A DNA stretch of 35,983 nt from a virus. The notes beneath the pieces were generated by a model. That model saw nothing but the letters and a program-made list of their open reading frames with translations, searched no databases and was not told the origin of the DNA. The position numbers and the translations under genes are program-made. This document shows positions 6,736 through 13,078 of this stretch, piece by piece. The stretch spans positions 1 through 35,983 of the IMG/VR virus record IMGVR_UViG_3300034120_000023. The stretch is one strand, 5' to 3'. Position 1 is the stretch's first letter. Each line of letters opens with the position of its first letter.

Positions 6736-7217
6736 ACTGTTTTCTCAGGTTGTTGTATTTTTGCCAATCCAAACGCCCAGATAGCTCCACCAGACACCTT
6801 GGCTAAGAATTGCAAAGCAATAATTTCGGGCATCAACACGCCAAAAGCAATGGTCGGGAACAAAACAGAATCTACTGCAGCGCCAGCGGTATTTGAAACA
6901 TTTGTCCTTTTTAGCCATGTGCCAGTAGTTTTTACAAATACGGCCCAATCTACCATTGCAGCCACCAAAAATGATGTTGCTGAAGCTATTGCAATCATTC
7001 CTGAAGCAGGGTTAAGAGCATAGGTAATTAAGCCAGTTCCAACAATCAAACTACCCATTTGCCATGTTTTTAGTCTGACATGAAGCCAATCTCTAAGTGT
7101 TAAATCAAGTCCTATTAAGAAGAAAGCGTTTATTGGACTTATTGAAGGGCCAAAAGTAGCTACCAAAAGATTGGCTGAAACCATTGCTAAAGCATAAGCA
7201 ATTAAGGCAAAAATCAT
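6732..7217 (-). CDS. VUT/YhhQ-like queuosine-precursor transporter
   Basis: An integral membrane protein of the VUT family, whose member YhhQ imports the 7-deazaguanine precursors preQ0/preQ1. From ATG 7217 it has 161 residues: MIFALIAYALAMVSANLLVA (TM1), SPINAFFLIGLDLTLRDWLH with the family's GLDL-x2-RDWLH motif, several more hydrophobic helices, and NTAGAAVDSVLFPTIAFG near the end. A frame extends upstream to ATG 7256, but ATG 7217 has AGGA at good spacing, overlaps the DpdA-like stop as ATGA, and matches the family's usual N-terminus. Coupling to a DpdA-like gene indicates supply of a base for DNA modification. Confidence 0.85.
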   Translation of the reverse strand: MIFALIAYALAMVSANLLVATFGPSISPINAFFLIGLDLTLRDWLHVRLKTWQMGSLIVGTGLITYALNPASGMIAIASATSFLVAAMVDWAVFVKTTGTWLKRTNVSNTAGAAVDSVLFPTIAFGVLMPEIIALQFLAKVSGGAIWAFGLAKIQQPEKTV

Positions 7218-7954
7218 AAAAGAGTTTCCTGTTCCATAGGTTGATAAAAATTCCATTGTGAAGGGGCGTTAAATGCCTCTATTCGTGATCGCATGATCTG
7301 TGCTCTAGCCTCTTTTGTAGGCGGTAGATAGTTTCCATGCTTCCAATGCACATCAATTCCAACATTTCTGCCGATATTTGTGCTGTCTGCTGATGAAAAT
7401 GGCAATTTTGTAAATATTGCAGGGTCTAACATCCTCAATCCATGAAGTTTGCAAGCTGGTCTTCCCATGTCATCGCAAATTACCCTCATGGCTTGGCTCA
7501 TTTTTACCCACCAGTTTTGAGTTCCTACTGTTGAAAACTCTCCAGAACTTCCAATACAAACTCGAACATAGGTGTTTGCTAGTTGTTCTAAGCGTTCTAG
7601 TGATTCGTGCATATGCCAAACTGGAGCGCCAAACCAATTTGGTAATGGGCAGTCTTTCAACAAAGCGTCATTATCTGCCTCATTCCCATCAATAACATCA
7701 GGAATCACAGCAAAGTCGCATGATGGAACTTTCTTTAGATTAAGCGACCAATCGTAAAAAGGTTGCCAATCGGTTATTGGTTTTCCTGATCGCCAGGCTG
7801 AAAAAGCTCCGTTATCAATTGCAAAAGACTGACAAACTTCAATCGCTGCTGATAATTGGTCAGAATGTGCAAATGACACAAAAGCATGACCATTCTCGAT
7901 AGCCTTAACAGCTACTGTTGCAGGAGTTATTGGTAATCCGTGATAGTGAATCAT
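7214..7954 (-). CDS. dpdA: DpdA-like TGT-family DNA transglycosylase (7-deazaguanine insertion)
   Basis: A 246-residue protein of the tRNA-guanine transglycosylase superfamily, resembling phage DpdA enzymes that exchange guanine in DNA for a 7-deazaguanine. Visible motifs: IDNGAF (46-51), matching the TGT DSGGF loop with its general-base Asp; DFAVIPDVIDG (80-90); WHMHES (113-118); IGSSGEF (134-140), at the GGLAVGE position; HGLRM (171-175); and SSADSTNIGRN (187-197), whose Asp 190 is the candidate nucleophile. The C-terminal zinc cluster of tRNA-acting TGTs is absent, as in DNA-acting members. No queC/D/E/F-like genes are present, so the base would be salvaged via the overlapping transporter. 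Confidence 0.8.
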   Translation of the reverse strand: MIHYHGLPITPATVAVKAIENGHAFVSFAHSDQLSAAIEVCQSFAIDNGAFSAWRSGKPITDWQPFYDWSLNLKKVPSCDFAVIPDVIDGNEADNDALLKDCPLPNWFGAPVWHMHESLERLEQLANTYVRVCIGSSGEFSTVGTQNWWVKMSQAMRVICDDMGRPACKLHGLRMLDPAIFTKLPFSSADSTNIGRNVGIDVHWKHGNYLPPTKEARAQIMRSRIEAFNAPSQWNFYQPMEQETLL

Positions 7955-8412
7955 GTTATTTCCACCACTTTGTCACCATGTGATTTAATGTAATTCTTGG
8001 TCTTTTGGATATATCTCTCAAATTCTGACCTTGAAATACTCGATTGTTGAAGGTCTGCATACTCGATTAAGTCCCTTACAGCTTGTATTCCCTCACCACT
8101 TAATCCGAGCTTTTTAGTCTTTTCAAACCTAATTGCCGCTTCATGTAGTGCTTTTTGAGCTTTCTCGCATACTGGCAGTACCTCTGGCCCGATTCCACTT
8201 CTAGCCATCATTTCCGACAGATTCAATACATCGACTAGGGTTCTCCAATCTTGGATTGTTCCTTGACCTTTGGTTATTGACTCTAGGGCTGAGTATTCAA
8301 GGGTTCTGAGCTTGTCCAGCTTGTCCCTCTGGGTTATCGCTGCTCCCACTATCGCATGGGTCAATGGATCGATCAAATTCCAATGCTTTCTCTTTGTTTT
8401 TTTGCGAGTCAT
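7951..8412 (-). CDS. Conserved phage protein of unknown function
   Basis: From ATG 8412 this is a 153-residue basic, helical protein (MTRKKTKRKHWNLIDPLTHA). LRTLEYSALESITKGQGTIQDWRTLVDVLN resembles, from memory, an uncharacterised family common in betaproteobacterial phages. Its stop overlaps the DpdA-like start (ATGA at 7951-7954). The first 116 bases overlap the preceding gene in another frame. No catalytic motif is visible. Confidence 0.7.
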   Translation of the reverse strand: MTRKKTKRKHWNLIDPLTHAIVGAAITQRDKLDKLRTLEYSALESITKGQGTIQDWRTLVDVLNLSEMMARSGIGPEVLPVCEKAQKALHEAAIRFEKTKKLGLSGEGIQAVRDLIEYADLQQSSISRSEFERYIQKTKNYIKSHGDKVVEIT

Positions 8413-8497
8413 TATCTTTTCCAAAGATGGCATCCCATCTATTTGCATATTCTTGATTGCTTACTTGAAACGGACGAGGAATTGAACCTTTACCCAT
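8297..8497 (-). CDS. Small conserved phage protein overlapping its neighbour
   Basis: From ATG 8497, preceded by a strong GGAGG site, this encodes 66 residues beginning MGKGSIPRPFQVSNQEYANR then WDAIFGKD. That N-terminus resembles a small phage protein I have seen in many siphoviruses and podoviruses; function unknown. The C-terminal half is acidic, Ser/Gly/Gln-rich and probably disordered. It shares 116 bases with the next gene out of frame. Confidence 0.65.
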   Translation of the reverse strand: MGKGSIPRPFQVSNQEYANRWDAIFGKDNDSQKNKEKALEFDRSIDPCDSGSSDNPEGQAGQAQNP

Positions 8498-8573
8498 AAA
8501 ACCTCCAAATTGAGTAAATCCATAACCAAAATACTGCAATGCCAGAAAGTATCAGTTTCCACTCAAAACTCAT
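8490..8573 (-). CDS. 27-residue membrane peptide
   Basis: MSFEWKLILSGIAVFWLWIY then SIWRFYG. It is one strong transmembrane helix with a short basic end. The ATG overlaps the stop of the preceding gene (ATGA, 8570-8573) and GAGG is placed just upstream, so it is probably translated by coupling. Its stop lies just inside the start of the next gene. Confidence 0.5.
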   Translation of the reverse strand: MSFEWKLILSGIAVFWLWIYSIWRFYG

Positions 8574-8806
8574 ACATCCTCGTATTTGTAGTTGAGCTTG
8601 TGGTGGTGAAAGCGCATGGACGCTTCCATTTCTAACTCTTTGAAGTGTTCAGCAGAGAACAATCCGATGACATTGCGACCTTCAAACCAGACTTCACGAA
8701 TGTTCTCGCTATAGGTTGAATCTTTGTCCTGCTCGTACTCATAGACTACTTTTACGATCTCGCTACCTTCGCCAGTAGTTGTATCAAATTCCCATGTGTT
8801 CATCAT
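8570..8806 (-). CDS. Hypothetical protein
   Basis: A 78-residue acidic protein (MMNTWEFDTTTGEGSEIVKV). It has two adjacent ATGs; AGGAG lies three bases before the first and six before the second, so translation may begin at 8803. VWFEGRNVIGLFSAEHFKELE looks like a small alpha/beta fold. No family recognised. About 60 bases without a gene separate it from RusA. Confidence 0.6.
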   Translation of the reverse strand: MMNTWEFDTTTGEGSEIVKVVYEYEQDKDSTYSENIREVWFEGRNVIGLFSAEHFKELEMEASMRFHHHKLNYKYEDV

Positions 8807-8868
8807 TGACTCCTGTTAAAAACTGTTAATTTACTCTTGTTAAACAATAAATCTATTAGGTAAAACCC

Positions 8869-9297
8869 TTAGTCCAAGCATTCTTTTACACAAATATCAA
8901 CACCCGCAAGACTTGAATAAACCTTCGCAACATGGATATTCACGATCTGAGAATCATCCTTATAAACCACTCCATTCATGGCATCTTCTACACTTTTCAG
9001 CACATTAGATGCGTCAGGCTTCTTAATTGGCTTCTCTGAGCCGTTTAAACAGGCTTCTGAGCGCTTTTTTGAGTACGACTGAGGGATAGGCGCTCTTATA
9101 TACAGATAAAGGTTTACAGGGGTTTCTAGGATTTCATTGCTACCCATCGCTTGTATGGCTGCTTCTTTGATTAAAGACTCATAGTTGCGGGTTTTGTCAG
9201 GGGTGTAAGTTTGAACAAAGTTTCCTCGCTTTGCATACCTAGCTCTCTGTTTGCCAACAGGGTTAGCGTCTACTTTGAATGTGACCATGAAACTCAT
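8869..9297 (-). CDS. rusA: RusA-family Holliday junction resolvase
   Basis: A 142-residue enzyme that cleaves four-way DNA junctions during recombination and replication. VDANPVGKQRARYAKRG at the N-terminus and the acidic core KPDASNVLKSVEDAMNGVVY followed by KDDSQIV are RusA hallmarks. The canonical PD-x-DN motif reads PDASN here, so the second acidic residue is Ser while the later aspartates (VEDAMN, KDDSQ) are kept. Length is close to the usual 120-140. The start overlaps the stop of the Mom-like gene (ATGA). Confidence 0.9.
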   Translation of the reverse strand: MSFMVTFKVDANPVGKQRARYAKRGNFVQTYTPDKTRNYESLIKEAAIQAMGSNEILETPVNLYLYIRAPIPQSYSKKRSEACLNGSEKPIKKPDASNVLKSVEDAMNGVVYKDDSQIVNIHVAKVYSSLAGVDICVKECLD

Positions 9298-10112
9298 GTC
9301 AATTCCTTTAATGTTCTTTTAGGATATGGTTTTATCAAATGCTGAATTGCATTTAAATGTTTTTTTTGTGTGTACTTGTTACCAATGAAAGCAAAATATC
9401 TTCCTTTGCTGTGTTGTTTTACCTTTTCAACAGTAGGAAAGTGCTTCTTAATATTTTCAATTTGAGTGTTTCCGCAAACAGCTCTAATGCTTCTGGATGT
9501 CCAAATCTTGCCATTTATCAACCATCCATCACGATCTAATTTTCTGCTTTTTACATTAGGGTTTCCATCCCGCATTGAGCCGACATAAGTAAAGCCGCAA
9601 GCCTGATAAATAGTCCCAATTTCTCCAGCAGCTTCATCAACAGTAGATGTAACAACCTCGTATTTTTTTGGCAACATCTTCATACTTTGTCTAATCAACT
9701 TGCTTGCGCTATGAGGATGTGCCCAATGAACACAAGCGCCACGACTTAATAAAATCATCTTTCCCTCATATCCATATTTGCTCCAATCAGCGCCAGCCAG
9801 TCCTTTTTCTCTGGTTATCTTTCCAAGGTTCTCTGAGTATTCAGGCCCATAACATACAACTCCACCACAAAATCCTTCAAAGAAAATGCCATAGCAATGC
9901 CAAACAACTGCAGGCATACAGCCAAGCCATTCATAATCTTTGATAATTTTTTCAGCCATCTGATAGCTGACTTCACGCACTTCTGCTTTTTTGATGTCAG
10001 TATCAATTTTTGACCACCAATCTCCAAGCAAATCAGAATCTAAATTTTCCGATCTGCGTTTTTCTCTTATTTGTTTTTGCCAAGCAATAGATGTTTCAAG
10101 TAATAAATTCAT
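9294..10112 (-). CDS. Mom-like DNA adenine modification protein (GNAT fold)
   Basis: A 272-residue protein resembling the phage Mu Mom family, which converts adenine in DNA to N6-carbamoylmethyladenine and blocks many restriction enzymes. IIKDYEWLGCMP (56-67) precedes YGIFFEGFCGGVVCYGPEY, a GNAT-type beta hairpin. SRGACVHWAHPHSASKLIRQ (123-142) sits at the cofactor-binding motif A position, and EIGTIYQACGFTYVG (164-178) is the usual GNAT motif B. The C-terminus has RYFAFIGNK and IKPYPKR. Phages commonly carry this type of protein, but few have been tested. An alternative is a GNAT acting on another base or on protein. Confidence 0.75.
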   Translation of the reverse strand: MNLLLETSIAWQKQIREKRRSENLDSDLLGDWWSKIDTDIKKAEVREVSYQMAEKIIKDYEWLGCMPAVVWHCYGIFFEGFCGGVVCYGPEYSENLGKITREKGLAGADWSKYGYEGKMILLSRGACVHWAHPHSASKLIRQSMKMLPKKYEVVTSTVDEAAGEIGTIYQACGFTYVGSMRDGNPNVKSRKLDRDGWLINGKIWTSRSIRAVCGNTQIENIKKHFPTVEKVKQHSKGRYFAFIGNKYTQKKHLNAIQHLIKPYPKRTLKELT

Positions 10113-10120
10113 GTTAAAGC

Positions 10121-10333
10121 CTATTCAATAGTTCCATTTTTCATAAGAGTCATGTAATTTCTTACTCTGTCTCTAGCTCCAATGCCATAAATGCGTTCAC
10201 ATCTTTCTAATCTGGCACGAACAAAGTCGTTATCTTGGTTTGTCTGCCAAGTTCGGAACATTTCCCGAGCTTCTGCTTTCTCAAGAACAACTCTGTCGCT
10301 CTCATTGGATATTGTTTTTCGGCTGTATGCCAT
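10121..10333 (-). CDS. Small hypothetical protein
   Basis: A 70-residue charged, helical protein (MAYSRKTISNESDRVVLEKA; RARLERCERIYGIGARDRVRN). No family recognised. It sits between the DUF1376 replication gene cluster and the Mom-like gene in the same direction. Confidence 0.55.
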   Translation of the reverse strand: MAYSRKTISNESDRVVLEKAEAREMFRTWQTNQDNDFVRARLERCERIYGIGARDRVRNYMTLMKNGTIE

Positions 10334-10339
10334 AGGTGT

Positions 10340-10447
10340 TTACTCTAGGTCGCCAGTAAGCTCTAAGGCTTTGTTTATCAGATGAAGAGGGTAAGGTACG
10401 CCTTCACGAACCTTGTCTAGCAGTCTCATGGCATCGTAGTAATTCAC
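10340..10447 (-). CDS. 35-residue protein with GTG start
   Basis: MNYYDAMRLLDKVREGVPYP then LHLINKALELTGDLE. The GTG at 10447 overlaps the stop of the replication gene (GTGA, 10444-10447) and is preceded by GGAGAAAAGC. The amphipathic helical sequence and coupled start support a real gene. Function unknown. Confidence 0.6.
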   Translation of the reverse strand: MNYYDAMRLLDKVREGVPYPLHLINKALELTGDLE

Positions 10448-11202
10448 GCTTTTCTCCTTAGTTCAGCCATCTTTGCCAACACCTCAAGCGGAATGGGCGC
10501 AGCTTTTTTATCGTCTTCTTTAATCTTCAATAAAGCCGCATCAGGCTCATTTGATGCAGGAACTGTGACCCTGCCAATGTCAGCAGGATTGGCTTTAACT
10601 GCTTTTGTGTTTCTCACCCAATTACGCCAAGTAGCATCCCAATCCAACTTCACACCTTTTTGACCAGGTTGAGCAATCCAATAATCTTTGAACTGTTCAG
10701 CAACTTGACGAACATCTAAATCAGGTCTTTCCTGAGTAGCCCAATCACCTAAAGATTTAGTAAGAAACCAGTCTTGAGATAGTCGAGAGCCTTTCTTGTT
10801 CTCTTTAATGGGTTTTGTGTCTTGTGTAATGGGTAATGTGTTATGTGTAGCATTGCTTTCGGATTGCGTTGGCAATGCGTTCGCATCTTTCTTACTCCAT
10901 CTAGCTTTAGCAGAGGCACTAGCCTTCTCAGATTTGTCATCTGCCTTAGCTATTTCCTTGTTAGCCCTATGATGAATCCATCCATCATCTGTGCGTTCAA
11001 AATACTCTTGCAATACGATCGCAATGCTTTCGGTATGCGAACGCATCCTAATCTGTCTTGAAACTTCAGCTTCATTAAGAGGTATTGGACATTCGTGAAG
11101 ATAGTACCAATCAAGCAAACGCCTGTAGACTAAATCTTCAATGTCAGAAAGATGCGAGGTGTGACTTTGGTAGTCACCAATGTTGAACTGGTAATAGTGC
11201 AT
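10444..11202 (-). CDS. DUF1376-domain (YdaU-like) replication protein
   Basis: From ATG 11202 this encodes 252 residues. The N-terminal MHYYQFNIGDYQSHTSHLSD followed by LVYRRLLDWYYLHE and IPLNEAEVSRQIRM is a typical DUF1376 domain, a winged-helix-like fold in phage replication-initiation proteins. A charged linker (residues ~85-140) leads to a C-terminal helical region containing DWDATWRNWVRN, typical of phage primosomal/O-like proteins. A GTG at 11223 would add seven residues, but the family usually begins at MHYY. Iteron-like repeats lie inside its coding sequence, as the lambda origin does in gene O. Confidence 0.8.
   Translation of the reverse strand: MHYYQFNIGDYQSHTSHLSDIEDLVYRRLLDWYYLHECPIPLNEAEVSRQIRMRSHTESIAIVLQEYFERTDDGWIHHRANKEIAKADDKSEKASASAKARWSKKDANALPTQSESNATHNTLPITQDTKPIKENKKGSRLSQDWFLTKSLGDWATQERPDLDVRQVAEQFKDYWIAQPGQKGVKLDWDATWRNWVRNTKAVKANPADIGRVTVPASNEPDAALLKIKEDDKKAAPIPLEVLAKMAELRRKA
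10850..11046. repeat. Iteron-like repeats inside the replication gene
   Basis: GCATTGCTTTCGG (10850-10862) and GCAATGCTTTCGG (11021-11033) are near-identical direct repeats. Each is followed by an ATGCG-TT/AA-CGCAT palindrome (10875-10886 and 11035-11046). An AT/GT-rich stretch (10808-10848) adjoins the first pair. Binding sites for the replication protein, forming an origin inside its gene, are a reasonable inference. Confidence 0.35.
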
Positions 11203-11329
11203 ATTGTCCGCTTTTTTAACCACCCTTTGAAGGAATTGCCAGCAGGAGAAGGGTTAACTCTTTTCGGTGCGCTCATGACTTCGCACCTAGCTGGATTCCA
11301 TAATAACAAAACTATTCTACTTTGTAAAC

Positions 11330-11698
11330 TTAAATTCTTTGATTATTTGTGATCTGTTTAGTGAAATCAGGGTTTCCCTTGTAAAGCCTTTTAGCTTGAG
11401 CGTTCATTACTCGGTACTCAGCAGGGGTAAAAATACCCTTTGCATTGCGAATATCAAACGGATTCAACAGACAGCGCTTCTCTTCTGGCTTCTTAGCCTC
11501 AATCAAATCGTCTGACAGGGTATATTGAGCAATCCAATGCTTACCAACCTTGACTAACTCTGTTGTTAATTCACCCTTGTGGCGAAGTTTCTTGGCTGTT
11601 GACAGGACTGTCGCTTGTGGCATACCAGTCAGGTTAGCCAACTCATGTGAGGTTAGTGGGCCATTCTGGAGAGCTTTAATAATTCTTGCTTGTGTCAT
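11330..11698 (-). CDS. Winged-helix DNA-binding protein
   Basis: A 122-residue protein. The N-terminus ARIIKALQNGPLTSHELANL then TGMPQATVLSTAKKLRHKGEL is a clear winged-helix/MarR-like domain with recognition helix ATVLSTAKKLR. The C-terminus (FTPAEYRVMNAQAKRLYKG) is basic and not recognised. It lies one gene in from the divergent control region and may regulate it or act in replication. The start overlaps the stop of the 59-residue gene upstream (ATGA). The roughly 130 bases between it and the replication gene hold no gene I can support. Confidence 0.65.
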   Translation of the reverse strand: MTQARIIKALQNGPLTSHELANLTGMPQATVLSTAKKLRHKGELTTELVKVGKHWIAQYTLSDDLIEAKKPEEKRCLLNPFDIRNAKGIFTPAEYRVMNAQAKRLYKGNPDFTKQITNNQRI

Positions 11699-11874
11699 TG
11701 GTACATTTCTTGGATGTTAATTGGTCTGTTTAAGTGGTTTTCTAGAGTCCTAGCGAGCAAAGCCACTACTGCGGCATTGAAGTCTTCAGGATCATCCACA
11801 TAAGCTGAACACATTGTGATTGCGTAATCAAGCAATGTCTCAGCGCACTTTTGTTCAATTTGTTCGATGTTCAT
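11695..11874 (-). CDS. 59-residue hypothetical protein, first gene of the minus early operon
   Basis: MNIEQIEQKCAETLLDYAIT begins a 59-residue acidic, helical protein ending MYQ. The stop overlaps the next start (ATGA, 11695-11698). It is the first gene leftward from the divergent control region 11875-12094. No family recognised. Confidence 0.6.
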   Translation of the reverse strand: MNIEQIEQKCAETLLDYAITMCSAYVDDPEDFNAAVVALLARTLENHLNRPINIQEMYQ

Positions 11875-11901
11875 ACCAGTATCTTACTGTTGTTTTTTTG
11901 T

Positions 11902-11931
11902 TTGCATATTAGGGTTTATCCCTACTAAATA
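11902..11931 (+). promoter_or_regulatory. Putative promoter with operator between -35 and -10
   Basis: TTGCAT (11902-11907) and TAAATA (11926-11931) are separated by 18 bases and resemble a sigma-70 promoter directed at the plus-strand block. The perfect palindrome TAGGG-TTTAT-CCCTA (11910-11924) fills the spacer, as expected for a repressor site. The rest of 11875-12094 has no gene and would be the 5' leader. Confidence 0.45.
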
Positions 11932-12094
11932 ATTGCAAAACCTATGGCATATTAGAGGTGTTGAGCGCTTTCCCGTGCGAAGTCCATCGTGCTAAAAAGT
12001 TGCAATGAAGTTCTGGCTCATCTAGTGTGTTCAAGCATTAAACAGAGAATTGCAGAAACGGACAATTTTGATAAACAAGTTAATAGGAGTCAAT

Positions 12095-12295
12095 ATGCCA
12101 ATTTTGGATGGCAAAAAGGTCGTAGACCTAGAAGTAGATGGAGTGGATAGTGCGGATTATCCAGACTTTAGTGACGCATACTTTTCAAGTGGCTGTTACG
12201 AAGATGGAACACCATTGACAGAAGATGAGTTAAACAGACTCTCTGATCTTGCAAGTGATGTTCTTTGGGAAATGGCTTACGACAAGCTGCACTAA
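12095..12295 (+). CDS. Small acidic hypothetical protein
   Basis: 66 residues from ATG 12095, which follows ATAGGAGTCAAT, the ribosome-site pattern shared by this block. The sequence is strongly acidic (VVDLEVDGVDSADYPDFSDA). No family recognised. The stop overlaps the next start (TAATG). Confidence 0.6.
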   Translation: MPILDGKKVVDLEVDGVDSADYPDFSDAYFSSGCYEDGTPLTEDELNRLSDLASDVLWEMAYDKLH

Positions 12296-12480
12296 TGAAA
12301 ACACTATTTCAAACCTATGTGGAAGAGTTTTCTGACATCCACTACTGTCCTTATTGTTTGACAATTAAGGGAAACAGAATAGTTTGCTGTGACGAAGCAG
12401 ACTTTATCCAGTTCAAGGATTTATACCTTGACCAACAAAAAGCAATCATTGAAGAAGAGTTAGAAACTTACAGGAGTTAA
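12295..12480 (+). CDS. Small hypothetical protein with Cys pairs
   Basis: 61 residues from ATG 12295, overlapping the stop of the previous gene. HYCPYC and a later VCCDE form a possible zinc-binding site, followed by an acidic helix. Unknown function; the early-block context suggests a role in host takeover or replication. Confidence 0.55.
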   Translation: MKTLFQTYVEEFSDIHYCPYCLTIKGNRIVCCDEADFIQFKDLYLDQQKAIIEEELETYRS

Positions 12481-12481
12481 T

Positions 12482-13078
12482 ATGTCAATAGAAGCGTTAC
12501 TTAAAACCAATGTCAACGATCATGTTGAGAAGAAAAATGGCTTGTCCTACCTTTCATGGGCTTGGGCATGGGCAGAAGCTCTAAAAGCCGATCCTACAGC
12601 ATCATACAAAGTAGAAATGTTTGATGGCAAGTGCTTTATGGATATCAATGGCACAGCAATGGTGTTTGTGACAGTCACCATGTTCAACAAGCCAATGACT
12701 TGCCAATTGCCAGTTATGGACTATCGCAATAAAGCAATCCCTAAACCTGATGCTTTTGCTGTCAATACAGCCATCATGCGCTGCATGACAAAAGCCCTGG
12801 CACTTCATGGACTGGGTCTATATTTGTATAGCGGTGAGGATGTTCCAGAAGAAGGTAAATCAGTAGTTATTACGCCAACACAAGGCATTGCAGACTCACT
12901 TCCACCAGAAGAGATGCAGTATCTGCGAGAGTTGGCAATGGAACTCATGGCTCTTGATGGAAAACAAGGGCTTGAGAAGATGGAAGCAGAGAACTTAGAA
13001 GCTGACCAAAAGGTTGCTTTATGGGGATTGCTGCCAAGCAAAGTGCGTTCACAAATCAAGAAAGCTAAGGAAATTTAA
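12482..13078 (+). CDS. DUF1071 (Sak3-type) single-strand annealing protein
   Basis: A 198-residue protein with the DUF1071 signature: NGLSYLSWAWAWAEALKADP near the N-terminus, FVTVTMFNKPMTCQLPVMDY, and AVNTAIMRCMTKALALHGLG followed by LYLYSGEDVP. DUF1071 proteins are assigned to the Rad52-like annealing superfamily (Sak3) and anneal ssDNA in phage recombination. AGGAGTTAAT precedes ATG 12482. The next gene starts within its stop (TAATG) and looks like its ssDNA-binding partner. Confidence 0.85.
   Translation: MSIEALLKTNVNDHVEKKNGLSYLSWAWAWAEALKADPTASYKVEMFDGKCFMDINGTAMVFVTVTMFNKPMTCQLPVMDYRNKAIPKPDAFAVNTAIMRCMTKALALHGLGLYLYSGEDVPEEGKSVVITPTQGIADSLPPEEMQYLRELAMELMALDGKQGLEKMEAENLEADQKVALWGLLPSKVRSQIKKAKEI

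Noticed and set aside
6105-10447. Toxin-antitoxin or abortive-infection system among the unknown early genes
   Set aside because: The small proteins here lack any toxin or antitoxin motif I recognise; operon context points to DNA modification and recombination instead.
11134-11276. A 47-codon minus-strand frame starting MSAPKRVNPSPAGNS that overlaps the replication gene start
   Set aside because: More than half overlaps the DUF1376 N-terminus out of frame and there is no good ribosome site; only the first 24 codons look protein-like.
12805-13059. Antisense frame opposite the DUF1071 gene
   Set aside because: Shadow of a clearly recognised gene with no initiation signal.
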